From: an uncultured Pelagibacteraceae bacterium
GTDB lineage: Bacteria > Pseudomonadota > Alphaproteobacteria > Pelagibacterales > Pelagibacteraceae
Reading direction: 5' to 3'
DNA length: 64,000 nt
Assembly (NCBI GenBank): GCA_902592325.1
Contig: CACJEC010000001.1
Coordinates: 186,001 to 250,000, forward strand
The notes beneath the pieces are model-generated. The model ran no database searches, had not been told where the DNA came from, and was given only the letters and a program-made list of their open reading frames with translations. Position numbers and translations under genes: made by a program. Of the stretch, positions 27,529-37,323 are shown piece by piece; the stretch's first letter is position 1; every line of letters starts with the position of its first letter.

Positions 27529-29601
27529 ATGTTTAAAGTATATAAGAAGGAAATTGAAGTAGCAGGAAAGAAAATAAGTTTAGAAACAGGTAAAGTAGCA
27601 AGACAAGCAGATGGAGCAATTATTGCTTCATGTGGTGAAACAGTTATTTTAGCGACAGTAGTTGGAGCAAAAAAAGTAAATCCAGATATGGATTATTTTC
27701 CATTGTCAGTAAATTACCAAGAAAAATACTATGCTGGTGGAAAAATACCGGGTGGTTATTTTAAAAGAGAAGCAAGACCAACTGAAAGTGAAACATTAAT
27801 CTCTAGATTAATTGATAGACCAATCAGACCTTTGTTCCCTGATGAATTTAAAAATGAAGTGCAGTTATTACCAACAGTAATTTCATATGATAAAGAAAAC
27901 CAACCAGATATTTTAGCAATCACAGCTTCATCTGCTGCTTTGGCTATTTCAGGAATGCCTTTTATGGGTCCAGTCGGAGCATCAAGAGTTGGTTTTGTTG
28001 ATGGTAAATATATTCTTAATCCAACTAAAGCAGAATTAGAAAATTCAAGTTTAGACTTAGTTGTGGCTGGTACTAAAGATGCAGTACTTATGGTTGAATC
28101 AGAAGCGAATGGTTTAACAGAGGAAGAAATGTTGAATGCAGTTAAATTTGGTCATAATGGATTTGTTCCAGTAATAAAGATGATCGAGGAATTAGCAAAA
28201 GAATGTAGAAAGCCAGAGTGGGTTGTTGAGAAAAAAGACTTATCAGAGGTCAAAAAGAAATTAGAAGCAACTTTTACTGATGATTTAAAAAAAGCTTTTG
28301 CAACAAGAGATAAGCAAGATAGATCAAATCAAATCTCAGAGATAACTGATAAAGCTAAGAAACTTTATGAGGATGATGAAAACTATACTCATCTAGACGT
28401 GAATAGTCAGTTAAAAAATCTTGAAAAATCAATTGTAAGAACAGATATTCTTAAGAACAAAAATAGAATTGATGGAAGAGGTTTATCAGATGTAAGACCT
28501 ATTTCTTGTGAAGTTGGTGTTTTACCTAGAACTCATGGCTCCTCTTTATTTACAAGAGGAGAAACTCAAGCGATTGTGACTGCTACTTTAGGAACGTCTG
28601 ATGATGAACAAAGAATAGAGAGTTTAGATGGTCTTCAGAGAGAGCGGTTTATGCTTCATTACAACTTTCCTCCTTTCTCAGTTGGTGAAACAGGAAGAAT
28701 TGGAACTGGTAGAAGAGAAATAGGTCACGGAAAACTGGCATGGAGAGCTATTCACTCTTCATTACCTCCAAAAGAATCTTTTCCGTACACTTTTAGAGTA
28801 GTATCAGAAATCACTGAGTCTAATGGTTCTTCTTCTATGGCTACTGTTTGTGGAACATCTTTAGCATTGATGGATGCTGGTGTGCCAATCAAAGAGCCAG
28901 TTGCAGGCATTGCTATGGGATTAATTAAAGAGGGTGATGATTTTAGTGTTCTATCAGATATTTTAGGTGATGAAGATCACTTAGGTGATATGGATTTTAA
29001 AGTTGCTGGAACTAAAGATGGTATTACGTCACTTCAAATGGATATTAAAATTACAGGTATTACATTTGAAATTATGGAGCAGGCTTTGAGTCAAGCTAAA
29101 GATGGAAGAATTCATATTTTGGGTGAAATGAATAAAGCTTTGTCTGCTTCAAGAGATGATGTTGGAAAACATACACCAAAAATGGAAAAAATTACTGTTG
29201 ATAAAAAAGATATAGCAGCTGTTATTGGAAAAGGTGGGGCAACCATCAGAGAGATTGTTGAAAAATCAAATGCAAAAGTTGATGTAAATGATGAGGGTGT
29301 CGTAACTGTTGCTGCCCCTGACGAAGAGTCAAGAAACGTCGCGATGCAAATGATTAAAGACATAACAGCAAAAGCTGAATTAAATAAAATTTATTCAGGT
29401 AAAGTAATGAAGATTATGGAATTTGGTGCTTTTGTTAATTTCTTAGGAAAACAAGATGGATTAGTTCATATCTCAGAACTAGCTGATAAGAGAGTTGCTA
29501 AAGTTACTGACGTTGTTAAAGAAGGTGATGAAGTAAAAGTTAAGGTAATTGGTTTTGACAGAGGAAAGGTTAAACTTTCTATGAAAAAAGCTGCTGAATG
29601 A
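27529..29601 (+). CDS. pnp: Polyribonucleotide nucleotidyltransferase (PNPase)
   Basis: Phosphorolytic 3'-5' exoribonuclease. 690 residues. Two RNase PH domains (first about 1-220, second about 320-540 with [16 protein letters not shown] and [19 protein letters not shown]), a KH domain with [18 protein letters not shown] near 565 and a C-terminal S1 domain ([17 protein letters not shown]) near 625. The 52-base gap after rpsO is purine-rich with CGAAA-like repeats; I see no clear terminator in it. Confidence 0.98.
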   Translation: MFKVYKKEIEVAGKKISLETGKVARQADGAIIASCGETVILATVVGAKKVNPDMDYFPLSVNYQEKYYAGGKIPGGYFKREARPTESETLISRLIDRPIRPLFPDEFKNEVQLLPTVISYDKENQPDILAITASSAALAISGMPFMGPVGASRVGFVDGKYILNPTKAELENSSLDLVVAGTKDAVLMVESEANGLTEEEMLNAVKFGHNGFVPVIKMIEELAKECRKPEWVVEKKDLSEVKKKLEATFTDDLKKAFATRDKQDRSNQISEITDKAKKLYEDDENYTHLDVNSQLKNLEKSIVRTDILKNKNRIDGRGLSDVRPISCEVGVLPRTHGSSLFTRGETQAIVTATLGTSDDEQRIESLDGLQRERFMLHYNFPPFSVGETGRIGTGRREIGHGKLAWRAIHSSLPPKESFPYTFRVVSEITESNGSSSMATVCGTSLALMDAGVPIKEPVAGIAMGLIKEGDDFSVLSDILGDEDHLGDMDFKVAGTKDGITSLQMDIKITGITFEIMEQALSQAKDGRIHILGEMNKALSASRDDVGKHTPKMEKITVDKKDIAAVIGKGGATIREIVEKSNAKVDVNDEGVVTVAAPDEESRNVAMQMIKDITAKAELNKIYSGKVMKIMEFGAFVNFLGKQDGLVHISELADKRVAKVTDVVKEGDEVKVKVIGFDRGKVKLSMKKAAE

Positions 29602-29640
29602 TAATTCAATTATTAATTTAAAAATAATATCAAGTGGTTG

Positions 29641-30303
29641 ATGTTAAAAATAATACTTAAAAAGATTCTTCCAAATTTTTTATTAATTTTTTTAAAAAAA
29701 TACTATCCTTTTTTAAAATATTTGGAATTCAAAATAAATTTGAGTTATTTTAGAATACTTAATAAAAATATCTTAATAATAGTTGGTGCTAGTGGTACTA
29801 AATATGGCTCATGGATAGCTACTGAATATCCTTATGTTGATATAACTGATTTGGGAAATCTTAAAAAAAATTTTAAGAATAAAGAAGTAAGCAAAATATT
29901 AGCAGAACATGTATTTGAACATCTCACTTTGGATGAAGGTATTAAGTCAATTCAAAATTTTAAATTTTTACTTAAATCAAAAGGTATAGTTAGAATCGCA
30001 GTCCCTGATGGATATAATCCAAATGAGGAATATATTAATAAAGTAAAACCTGGTGGCACTGGTAATGGTGCAGAGGACCATAAAATTCTTTATAATTATA
30101 AATCTATTACAAAATTATTTGATAAAGATTTCAAAATAGAATTTCTTGAGTATTTTGATGAAAATGGAAAATTTATTTTTAATTCTTATGAGAATGATGA
30201 AAAAAATGGTTACATAAGAAGGTCTAGATTTAATGATAAAAGAAACTCTAAAAATGAAATTAACTATAATTCTATAATCTTGGATGCAAAATTATTAAAT
30301 TAA
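29641..30303 (+). CDS. Predicted SAM-dependent methyltransferase-like protein
   Basis: 220 residues from the ATG at 29641 (a TTG at 29638 is also in frame). Pattern ILIIVGASGTKYGSWIATEY near 45, then KILAEHVFEHLTLDEGI near 88 and LLKSKGIVRIAVPDGYNP near 112, resembling class I methyltransferases of the COG4627 type, although the glycine-rich SAM loop is not canonical. Such genes often occur in surface-polysaccharide clusters. It sits alone between pnp and convergent fabI, so it may be a lineage-specific insertion. Function unknown. Confidence 0.6.
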   Translation: MLKIILKKILPNFLLIFLKKYYPFLKYLEFKINLSYFRILNKNILIIVGASGTKYGSWIATEYPYVDITDLGNLKKNFKNKEVSKILAEHVFEHLTLDEGIKSIQNFKFLLKSKGIVRIAVPDGYNPNEEYINKVKPGGTGNGAEDHKILYNYKSITKLFDKDFKIEFLEYFDENGKFIFNSYENDEKNGYIRRSRFNDKRNSKNEINYNSIILDAKLLN

Positions 30304-30350
30304 TTATTAAAAGTTAGTTTTCAGTTTAAATTATTTAATTTAATTAAATT

Positions 30351-31136
30351 CTAGGTAATATTTTTTGGATCTGGCATTCCAACTTTATTATATCCAGCAT
30401 CTACGTAATGAATTTCACCTGTAACACCGTTTGCAAGGTCACTTAGCAAGTATAGAGCTGAATTTCCGACATCATGGATATCTACGTTTCTTTTAAGAAA
30501 AGAATGGTCTTCATTCCACTTGTATAAAAATTTTGCATCCCCAATAGCAGAAGCTGCTAATGTTTTAATTGGCCCAGCACTAATTGCATTTACTCTTATT
30601 GATTTTGCACCCAAATCTCTCGCTAAATATTTCACACTTGCTTCAAGCGCTGATTTGCAAACCCCCATTACATTATAGTTTGGAATAGCCTTTGTAGACT
30701 CGTAAGTAAGAGTTAACATACTGCCATTATTTTTTATTATTTTAGAGGCCTCTTTAGCGACTTCAGTAAACGAAAAGCATGAGATTAACATACTTCTTAA
30801 AAAGTTTTCTCTAGTTGTATTTAAGTATTCTCCTGATAATTCTGATTTATCTGAAAATGCTACTGCATGAACAACAAAATCTATTTCACCCCATTGAGAT
30901 TTAATATCTTCAAATAATTTTACTATTTCCTCTTTTTTTTCAACATCACAACTAAATGTTATTTTTGAATTTAATTTTTCTGCTAAAGGAATTACTCTTT
31001 TTTTTAGAGCATCACCCAGATAAGTAAACGCAAGCTCAGCTCCAGCCTCAGCCAGTTTTTGAGAGATTCCCCATGCAATAGATCTTTCATTGGCAACACC
31101 CATAATCAATCCTTTTTTACCTTTCATCAAACTCAT
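30351..31136 (-). CDS. fabI: Enoyl-[acyl-carrier-protein] reductase (NADH)
   Basis: Last reduction in each fatty-acid elongation cycle. 261 residues. Rossmann start GLIMGVANERSIAWGIS, a catalytic Tyr-x6-Lys in YNVMGVCKS near residue 155, and SIRVNAISAGPIKTLAA near 187 are the FabI pattern. It follows fabB by three bases; fabA-fabB-fabI run together on the minus strand, divergent from irr, a common alphaproteobacterial arrangement. Confidence 0.96.
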   Translation of the reverse strand: MSLMKGKKGLIMGVANERSIAWGISQKLAEAGAELAFTYLGDALKKRVIPLAEKLNSKITFSCDVEKKEEIVKLFEDIKSQWGEIDFVVHAVAFSDKSELSGEYLNTTRENFLRSMLISCFSFTEVAKEASKIIKNNGSMLTLTYESTKAIPNYNVMGVCKSALEASVKYLARDLGAKSIRVNAISAGPIKTLAASAIGDAKFLYKWNEDHSFLKRNVDIHDVGNSALYLLSDLANGVTGEIHYVDAGYNKVGMPDPKNIT

Positions 31137-31139
31137 AAA

Positions 31140-32351
31140 TTATACTTTTTCAAAAATTAAAGCAGCATTAGTTCCACCAAAGCCAAAACTATTAGACATC
31201 ACAGAATTTAGAGTTACTCCTGTTTCTGTTTTAGAAATTATTGGAAACTTTTTAGCTTCTTCATCCATTTCGTTTATGTTTGCTGAGCCAGCAATAAAAT
31301 TATTTTTCATCATTATTAAGCAATAGATTGCCTCATGTACTGATGCTGCTCCCAAAGGATGACCAGATAAAGATTTTGTTGAGCTTATTTTAGGAATATC
31401 ATCCCCAAACGTATCTTTTACAGCATTTAGTTCAGTTATATCCCCAACAGGAGTGGATGTTCCGTGAGTATTAATATAATCAATTTTATTTTTACTTGTT
31501 GCCATTGCCATTTTCATACATCTAACAGCCCCTTCACCAGATGGAGCTACCATATCATATCCATCTGAGGTTGCTCCATAACCAGTTAACTCTGCATATA
31601 TTTTAGCTCCTCTAGCTTTTGCATGTTCGTATTCTTCAAGAACTAAAACACCACCACCACCAGCAATTACAAAACCATCTCTAGTTTTATCGTAAGCCCT
31701 TGATGCTTTTTCAGGAGTATCATTATACTTTGAAGACAAAGCTGTCATTGCATCAAACATTGCTGTCATAGCCCAATGTAGTTCCTCACTTCCACCAGCA
31801 AAAACAATATCTTGTTTTCCCATTTGAATTAATTCCATAGAATTTCCAATACAGTGACCACTTGTTGCACAAGCAGAACTCATTGTATAATTAGTCCCTT
31901 TAATTTTAAATGGAACAGCTAGTGTAGCTGAAGCAGTGCTAGCCATAGTTCTAGGAACAATAAATGGCCCCATTAATTTTGGAGTTTTAGCTCTAGTTTT
32001 ATCTGCTGCTAAAATTACATTTTCAATTGATGGTCCGCCAGAGCCCATTACAATTCCTGTTTTAAAGTTGCTAACATCTTTATCCTCTAATCCTGAATCT
32101 TGAATAGCTTCTTTCATGGCTATGTAATTGTAAGCAGATCCTGAGCCCATAAATCTAATAGTTTTTCTGTCTATATAGTCAGCTAGATTTATATTTGGTC
32201 TACCATGAACATGACTTTTTAAATTATGTTCTTTATATTCTTCTGCAAAAGATATTCCTGATTTTGAATTTAATAACGACTGATGAACCTCTTCTTGATT
32301 TTTTCCTAAGCAAGATACAATTCCTAAACCTGTAATTACAACCCTTCTCAT
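31140..32351 (-). CDS. fabB: 3-oxoacyl-ACP synthase I (beta-ketoacyl-ACP synthase)
   Basis: Condensing enzyme that extends unsaturated acyl chains with FabA. 403 residues. Active-site cysteine in [14 protein letters not shown] near 162, histidines in [11 protein letters not shown] near 295 and [12 protein letters not shown] near 330. The FabB rather than FabF assignment rests on the fabA-fabB pairing and on the [15 protein letters not shown] start. Overlaps the fabA stop by one base. Confidence 0.94.
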   Translation of the reverse strand: MRRVVITGLGIVSCLGKNQEEVHQSLLNSKSGISFAEEYKEHNLKSHVHGRPNINLADYIDRKTIRFMGSGSAYNYIAMKEAIQDSGLEDKDVSNFKTGIVMGSGGPSIENVILAADKTRAKTPKLMGPFIVPRTMASTASATLAVPFKIKGTNYTMSSACATSGHCIGNSMELIQMGKQDIVFAGGSEELHWAMTAMFDAMTALSSKYNDTPEKASRAYDKTRDGFVIAGGGGVLVLEEYEHAKARGAKIYAELTGYGATSDGYDMVAPSGEGAVRCMKMAMATSKNKIDYINTHGTSTPVGDITELNAVKDTFGDDIPKISSTKSLSGHPLGAASVHEAIYCLIMMKNNFIAGSANINEMDEEAKKFPIISKTETGVTLNSVMSNSFGFGGTNAALIFEKV

Positions 32352-32851
32352 TATTTAAATAATCCTACTTTTAAATTATCTGCTGAATATATCTTTTTAT
32401 TATCAGCAAGCACTACCCCATTTGCTAAACCAACAGTCGTACCGCCTGGGGACATAATTTTTTTCATATCAATTTCATATCTAACATTTTTTACACTTTT
32501 CAAGACTTCTCCTGTAAATTTTACTGTACCTACTCCAAGAGCCCTTCCTTTACCAGGATTTCCAAGCCAACCAAGATAAAATCCAACTAACTGCCACATA
32601 GCATCAAGCCCCAAACAGCCAGGCATTACAGGATCTTCTTTAAAGTGACAATCAAAAAACCAAAGGTCTTGTTTAATATCTAATTCAGCTTTTAATGATC
32701 CTTTTTTGAAAGCCCCATTATTATCATTGATCTCTGTAATTCTATCAAACATAAGCATTGGCGGAAGGGGTAATTTTGCGTTACCCGGGCCAAATAAAGA
32801 GCCATTACCACAATTAATAAGCTCGTCATATGAGTATGAATTTTTTTTCAT
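32351..32851 (-). CDS. fabA: 3-hydroxydecanoyl-ACP dehydratase/isomerase
   Basis: Introduces the cis double bond in the anaerobic unsaturated-fatty-acid route. 166 residues, normal. Hot-dog fold with the catalytic His in [15 protein letters not shown] near 70 and Asp in [16 protein letters not shown] near 85. First gene of the fabA-fabB-fabI operon. The promoter must lie in the 93-base gap shared with irr, next to the Irr-type site at 32910-32926. Confidence 0.96.
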   Translation of the reverse strand: MKKNSYSYDELINCGNGSLFGPGNAKLPLPPMLMFDRITEINDNNGAFKKGSLKAELDIKQDLWFFDCHFKEDPVMPGCLGLDAMWQLVGFYLGWLGNPGKGRALGVGTVKFTGEVLKSVKNVRYEIDMKKIMSPGGTTVGLANGVVLADNKKIYSADNLKVGLFK

Positions 32852-32909
32852 AAATTGAGTACTCTTATTTACTTGATTTTGTATATTTATAATATACTTT
32901 TAATAACAG

Positions 32910-32926
32910 TTTAGAACAATTATAAC
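32910..32926. promoter_or_regulatory. Irr-type (ICE-like) operator between fabA and irr
   Basis: TTTAGAACAATTATAAC compared with the iron-control element TTTAGAANNNTTCTAAA known from rhizobial Irr: 12 of 14 defined bases match. It ends 18 bases before the irr GTG, so autoregulation is a reasonable inference. A near-identical site occurs in front of katG. Confidence 0.55.
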
Positions 32927-32944
32927 TAACAATAAGCATGAACT

Positions 32945-33343
32945 GTGAAATATATTGAAAAATTAAGAAATTCTGGACTACGACCTACCAAGCAGAGACT
33001 TCAAATATGTGAGGTTTTATTTGACACTGAAAAAACTTTCCATTTCACGATTAATGATTTAGCAAAAAAAATTGAAAATCAACTTAATAACAAAATATCT
33101 TTAGCAACAATTTACAATACTGTTCATGCATTTGAGAAAAAAGGATATGTAAAACAAATACCTATAAACTCCAGTCAAACCTACTTTGATACTAATATTT
33201 CAGACCATCATCACTTTTATGATTTAAACGAGAGAAGATTGATTGATTTAGAAAATTCAGATGTTGGACCAATAAAGATATTAAAAAAAATTAATGGTAA
33301 AAAAGTTAAATCAATAGAAGTACTCGTCAAAATTGAAGATTAA
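32945..33343 (+). CDS. irr: Iron response regulator Irr (Fur superfamily)
   Basis: 132 residues from a GTG start; the ATG at 32938 is in another frame and soon stops. Winged helix with ISLATIYNTVHAFEKKGYV near residue 55 and the Irr-type SDHHHFYDLNERRLIDLE with three histidines near 92, which in Irr proteins is linked to heme or metal sensing. There is no N-terminal GCPWHD-type heme motif. Divergent placement against fabA-fabB-fabI is the classic irr context, which separates it from fur at 16416. Confidence 0.87.
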   Translation: MKYIEKLRNSGLRPTKQRLQICEVLFDTEKTFHFTINDLAKKIENQLNNKISLATIYNTVHAFEKKGYVKQIPINSSQTYFDTNISDHHHFYDLNERRLIDLENSDVGPIKILKKINGKKVKSIEVLVKIED

Positions 33344-33377
33344 TTTTTAGTGATATCTAAGCGTCATTTTTATCCAA

Positions 33378-33404
33378 TTGACACTTTTTTAGAACCATTA
33401 TAAA
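33378..33404 (+). promoter_or_regulatory. katG promoter with embedded Irr-type (ICE-like) operator
   Basis: TTGACA (33378-33383) and TATAAA (33399-33404) are 15 bases apart. TTTAGAACCATTATAAA (33388-33404) lies between and over the -10; it differs from TTTAGAANNNTTCTAAA at a single defined base. Overlap with the -10 suggests repression when bound. A strong AAGGAG ribosome-binding site follows before the ATG. Confidence 0.65.
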
Positions 33405-33438
33405 GTACATTTCATTATAGTCACTGAAGGAGACAACA

Positions 33439-35661
33439 ATGAGTACTGAAGAATTTAAAAAAAAAGAACTAAGCAAATGTCCATTTACGGGAGCAGGAAC
33501 TCCAGCAAAATTTTCTGCAGGAAGAGGCCAAACTAACAGAGACTTTTGGCCAAATAGCCTAAATCTTAAAATTCTTAGTCAGCACTCTAGTTTATCTAAT
33601 CCAATGGATAAAAAATTTAAATATTCAAAAGAGTTTAAAAAACTAAATTATAAAGCTCTTAAAAAAGATTTGAAAAAATTGATGACTAACTCCCAAGAAT
33701 GGTGGCCAGCAGATTATGGTCATTATGGTCCATTATTTATTAGACTTGCATGGCATGCTGCAGGTACTTACAGAACAGGTGATGGTAGAGGTGGGGCTGG
33801 AACTGGAAATCAACGTTTTGCACCATTAAATTCGTGGCCTGATAATGTTAATTTAGACAAAGCTAGACTTCTTTTGTGGCCAATAAAACAAAAATACGGA
33901 AGAAAAATATCTTGGGCAGATCTTTTTATCTTAGTTGGTAATGTTGCATTAGATTCAATGGGTTTCAAAACATTTGGTTTTGGAGCTGGAAGAGTAGATA
34001 TCTGGGAACCAGAAGATGATATTTATTGGGGTTCAGAAAAAGAGATGCTAGATGTTAAAAGATATAGTGGAAAAAGAGATTTAGAACAGCCTTTGGGAGC
34101 TTCACACATGGGATTGATTTATGTTAATCCTCAAGGACCAGATGCTAACCCTGATCCGTTATTAGCTGCGCATGATATTAGAGAGACTTTTGGAAGAATG
34201 GCAATGAACGATTATGAAACTGCTGCATTAGTTGCAGGAGGGCATACTTTTGGTAAATCTCATGGAGCAGCACCGGAATCTCATAAAGGTCCAGACCCTG
34301 AAGCATCAAAAATTCAAGATCAAGCCACTGGATGGAATAGTGGTTATAAATCTGGAAAAGGAGTTGATACTATAAGTAGCGGTATTGAAGGCGCATGGAC
34401 TCAAAATCCAATTAAATGGGATATGGGATATCTAGATTGTCTTTATGGACACGAGTGGGAACTAACAAAGAGTCCTGCGGGTGCGCATCAATGGACTCCA
34501 AAGAAAAACGGTCAAGAAATAAAAATGGTTCCAGATGCACATGATAAAAATGTAATGCATCCTCCAATGATGCAAACAACTGATATTTCGTTAAAAGTTG
34601 ATCCTAGTTATGGTCCTATAACAAGACATTTTCATAAAAATCCAAAAGAATTTCATGATGCTTTTGCAAGGGCTTGGTTTAAATTAACTCATAGAGATAT
34701 GGGTCCTAGGGCTTGTTATTTAGGAAGTGATGTTCCCAAAGAGGAGCTAATTTGGCAAGACCCAATAGATAAACCAAAATATAAATTAAAATTAAAAGAT
34801 ATTAACGTTCTAAAATTGAAATTATCAAAATCAAAATTATCAATTTCTGATTTAGTTTCTACTGCATGGGCATCAGCTTCAACGTTTAGAGGTTCAGACA
34901 AAAGAGGTGGTGCTAATGGAGCAAGAATAATGCTAGAACCACAAAAGAATTGGAAAGTTAATAACCCTACCAAACTTTCAAAAGTTATTACAGTTTTAAA
35001 GAAAATCAAAAAACAATTTGATACTAAAAAGAAAACTGTTTCAATGGCTGACTTGATTGTTTTAGCTGGTGGAGTAGGAATTGAAATGGCAGCAAAAAAA
35101 GCTGGCCGTAAAATTAATGTTCCATTCTCACCTGGAAGAGGAGACGCAAGACAAGAACAAACAGATATAAATTCATTTGGATTATTAGAACCTCAAGCAG
35201 ATGGTTTTAGAAATTATTTAAATGGAGGTAAATCAATAGTTTCTGCTGAAGAAAAATTAATTGATAAAGCTCAGTTAATGGGTCTTACAGCTCCAGAAAT
35301 GACAGCATTAGTAGGTGGGATGCGGGTTCTCAATACTAATTTTGATGGTTCAAATCATGGTGTTTTTACTAAAAAGCCTGGTGTACTTACAAATGATTAT
35401 TTTACAAGTTTGTTAGATATGAATACAACTTGGAAAGAAACAGACAAATCTGAACAGACATTTGTTGGTACTGACCGAAAAACAAATAAAGTTAAATGGA
35501 AAGGTACTAGGGTTGATCTTATTTTTGGATCTAATTCACAACTAAGAGCTTTAGCAGAAGTTTATGCATGTGACGACTCATTAGATAAATTTATAAGTGA
35601 TTTTGTTGCTGCTTGGGTTAAAGTAATGAATGCAGATAGATTTGATTTAAAGTTAAATTAA
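33439..35661 (+). CDS. katG: Catalase-peroxidase
   Basis: Bifunctional heme catalase/peroxidase detoxifying hydrogen peroxide. 740 residues, full length. Distal Arg-x2-Trp-His in [12 protein letters not shown] near 107, proximal His in [12 protein letters not shown] near 268, and the tyrosine (LIYVNPQGP) and methionine (FGRMAMND) that form the Trp-Tyr-Met crosslink needed for catalase activity. The degenerate second peroxidase domain is present. Base composition looks like its neighbours. It probably heads an operon with the next two genes. Confidence 0.98.
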   Translation: MSTEEFKKKELSKCPFTGAGTPAKFSAGRGQTNRDFWPNSLNLKILSQHSSLSNPMDKKFKYSKEFKKLNYKALKKDLKKLMTNSQEWWPADYGHYGPLFIRLAWHAAGTYRTGDGRGGAGTGNQRFAPLNSWPDNVNLDKARLLLWPIKQKYGRKISWADLFILVGNVALDSMGFKTFGFGAGRVDIWEPEDDIYWGSEKEMLDVKRYSGKRDLEQPLGASHMGLIYVNPQGPDANPDPLLAAHDIRETFGRMAMNDYETAALVAGGHTFGKSHGAAPESHKGPDPEASKIQDQATGWNSGYKSGKGVDTISSGIEGAWTQNPIKWDMGYLDCLYGHEWELTKSPAGAHQWTPKKNGQEIKMVPDAHDKNVMHPPMMQTTDISLKVDPSYGPITRHFHKNPKEFHDAFARAWFKLTHRDMGPRACYLGSDVPKEELIWQDPIDKPKYKLKLKDINVLKLKLSKSKLSISDLVSTAWASASTFRGSDKRGGANGARIMLEPQKNWKVNNPTKLSKVITVLKKIKKQFDTKKKTVSMADLIVLAGGVGIEMAAKKAGRKINVPFSPGRGDARQEQTDINSFGLLEPQADGFRNYLNGGKSIVSAEEKLIDKAQLMGLTAPEMTALVGGMRVLNTNFDGSNHGVFTKKPGVLTNDYFTSLLDMNTTWKETDKSEQTFVGTDRKTNKVKWKGTRVDLIFGSNSQLRALAEVYACDDSLDKFISDFVAAWVKVMNADRFDLKLN

Positions 35662-35686
35662 TAAAATTAAAAGCGGAAAAAATAAT

Positions 35687-36283
35687 ATGACAACAACAAG
35701 TTTTGAGGACTTTTATGAAGTCCCTAACCTTAACTTTGATATTTCAAAATTAAGAAAAGATTTAGAAAAAATATTAAAAAATAAAAAATTTAATTCTCCA
35801 GGAGTTACACATTTTGGTGCAATTTCAATAAACCAAATTCCAAATGACGAAAATTCTATCAAAGGAAACAATATCAGAGGCAGATACTGGACTATTGCCG
35901 ATGAAACAGGTAAAGAAGTAACAAGAGATAAAGATATAGATGAAACTAAATATACAGAGCTAGTTCCAGAGTTTGAAAATACATATTTTAAAGAAGTCTA
36001 TGAGACTTTAAGAAAAAGATACAAATTAGGTAGAGTGAGATTGCTACTCAAAGAACCAAGGTCAACTCTAAGCTGGCATAAAGATCCTGAATGTAGACTT
36101 CATATTCCAATTATAACTAATAAAGGTTGTTCTATGGTTATAGAAAATGTTGCTAAACACCTTCCTGCAGATGGAAAAGTTTGGATAACAAATAATACTA
36201 AATACCACAACTTTTTTAATGGAGGAGAACAAGCTAGAATTCACTTAGTAGCTTGTGTTTTAGAAAGTCCTTTTAAAAATTAA
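35687..36283 (+). CDS. Aspartyl/asparaginyl beta-hydroxylase-like 2OG-Fe(II) dioxygenase
   Basis: 198 residues. LSWHKDPECRLHIPIITN near 128 contains a His-x-Asp pair, and KYHNFFNGGEQARIHLVACV near 176 supplies a second His and an Arg for 2-oxoglutarate, the layout of Asp/Asn hydroxylase-type cupins. Substrate unknown. It starts 25 bases after katG and abuts the DUF2061 gene, so all three are probably co-transcribed. Confidence 0.72.
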   Translation: MTTTSFEDFYEVPNLNFDISKLRKDLEKILKNKKFNSPGVTHFGAISINQIPNDENSIKGNNIRGRYWTIADETGKEVTRDKDIDETKYTELVPEFENTYFKEVYETLRKRYKLGRVRLLLKEPRSTLSWHKDPECRLHIPIITNKGCSMVIENVAKHLPADGKVWITNNTKYHNFFNGGEQARIHLVACVLESPFKN

Positions 36284-36523
36284 ATGGAACTTACTAGTGG
36301 TATATTTAAGGCTGCTGAAAACGTATATAAAAACAACAAAGGTTCAATTTTAAGGACAGTTGTCTATACAATTGGACACTTTATAATTGCAATATCAGTA
36401 CTAATGTTAGTTGCAAATGTTTCATTTACTATAGCCCTAACAGATGCAATAGTTGAACCAATCGCAAATTCTATTTGGTACTTTATTTTAGATAAATGGT
36501 GGGCAAGTAAATCAAAAAAATAA
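36284..36523 (+). CDS. DUF2061 small membrane protein
   Basis: 79 residues with two predicted membrane helices (about 23-45 and 50-68). SILRTVVYTIGHFIIA and NSIWYFILDKWWASK follow the DUF2061 pattern of a paired-helix protein ending in a Trp/Lys-rich tail. Function unknown. The ATG begins right after the hydroxylase stop. Confidence 0.78.
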   Translation: MELTSGIFKAAENVYKNNKGSILRTVVYTIGHFIIAISVLMLVANVSFTIALTDAIVEPIANSIWYFILDKWWASKSKK

Positions 36524-36571
36524 AAATTCTTAAAGCGTATAAAATTTTAATTTATTTTACTAAAAAAAAGC

Positions 36572-36590
36572 AATAATAATAATCATTCGC
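36572..36590. promoter_or_regulatory. Fur-box-like site 1
   Basis: AATAATAATAATCATTCGC agrees with the 19-base Fur consensus GATAATGATAATCATTATC at 15 positions. It lies 12 bases upstream of a second, better site. The background is AT-rich, so the tandem arrangement matters more than either score. Confidence 0.5.
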
Positions 36591-36602
36591 AAAAAAAAAT
36601 GT

Positions 36603-36621
36603 GATAATGATAATTGTTCTC
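36603..36621. promoter_or_regulatory. Fur-box-like site 2
   Basis: GATAATGATAATTGTTCTC agrees with the Fur consensus at 16 of 19 positions. It ends 45 bases before the ATG of the cysteine-rich mini-protein, the only gene it can plausibly control; the gene to its left runs towards it on the plus strand. Confidence 0.6.
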
Positions 36622-36666
36622 ACTGATTTTTCTTGAATGTCTTTTTTTCATACTTAATCTCTAATT

Positions 36667-36846
36667 ATGCAAATAGAAAATTATAATTGCAAAAAATGTG
36701 GATTAACAATCTCTTCAACTTGTTCAAAGTGTGATAAAGTTGTTGATGTTGAGGTCCTTGATGATGGTTGTATTGTACAAAAAACAAAATGTGGAGAATG
36801 TGCTAATACCCCTGTTGTTAAAGATATTTGTGCTCAACAAAAATAA
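36667..36846 (+). CDS. Cysteine-rich mini-protein (59 residues), possibly metal-binding
   Basis: Small open frame from ATG 36667 to TAA 36844-36846. Eight cysteines at residues 8, 11, 19, 22, 35, 42, 45 and 55 form three CxxC pairs (CKKC, CSKC, CGEC) separated by ordinary residues, like a double zinc ribbon or small metal-binding protein. There is no signal peptide, so it is probably cytosolic. No clear Shine-Dalgarno site. Two Fur-box-like sites precede it. I do not recognise the family; coding is supported by composition, cysteine spacing and the upstream sites. Confidence 0.68.
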   Translation: MQIENYNCKKCGLTISSTCSKCDKVVDVEVLDDGCIVQKTKCGECANTPVVKDICAQQK

Positions 36847-36879
36847 TTAAATCCATTTTTTTTAAAAATTATTAAAGGG

Positions 36880-37323
36880 TTAATTAACTTGGCCCCACAC
36901 ATCTTTATTTTTTATCCATCCCTTAAATTTTTTAGTTTTTATTTTGCACCATTCTTCTATGCATTTTTGAACAATTAAAACTCTTCCCTTTTTTATTTTT
37001 GCCAATGGTTTAGAAAAATTAGAAGGTTTATCAAATAAAATTTTATCTTTAAGAGGGATTACTGAATTTATTTTTTTTAATTGGGATATATGTATCCATC
37101 CACTATTTTTTTTATGATCAATTATTCTTCTAAAATTTTCTTTTTTATCTATTTGCTTAATAGGTAAGTTTATTTTTTTATAAATGTATTTAATTGGAGA
37201 CTCAAGACTTGGACCATACCTAACGTTAACTTTATTCTTCTTTAAAGATAGAAAAATCTCTTCTGCGGCAGCTATTGATAAAAAAGATAAATAAAAAAAA
37301 ATTATAAGAATTTTTTTAATCAT
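36880..37323 (-). CDS. Secreted bacterial SH3-domain protein
   Basis: 147 residues with a signal peptide (IIFFYLSFLSIAAAEE, cleavage probably after AAA). One SH3-like repeat begins NKVNVRYGPSLESPIKYIYK near 30 and ends GWIHISQLK near 80; a second half ends WCKIKTKKFKGWIKNKDVWG. This resembles the SH3_4 family of alphaproteobacterial periplasmic proteins thought to bind cell-wall material. Last gene of the minus-strand ubiE-ubiB-coaBC-dut-moeB run, overlapping the previous gene by eight bases. Confidence 0.75.
   Translation of the reverse strand: MIKKILIIFFYLSFLSIAAAEEIFLSLKKNKVNVRYGPSLESPIKYIYKKINLPIKQIDKKENFRRIIDHKKNSGWIHISQLKKINSVIPLKDKILFDKPSNFSKPLAKIKKGRVLIVQKCIEEWCKIKTKKFKGWIKNKDVWGQVN

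Noticed and set aside
30304..30350. Shared terminator between the methyltransferase-like gene and fabI
   Set aside because: Only a pure A/T palindrome (AATTTAATTAAATT) is present, with no G/C stem or distinct T-tract.
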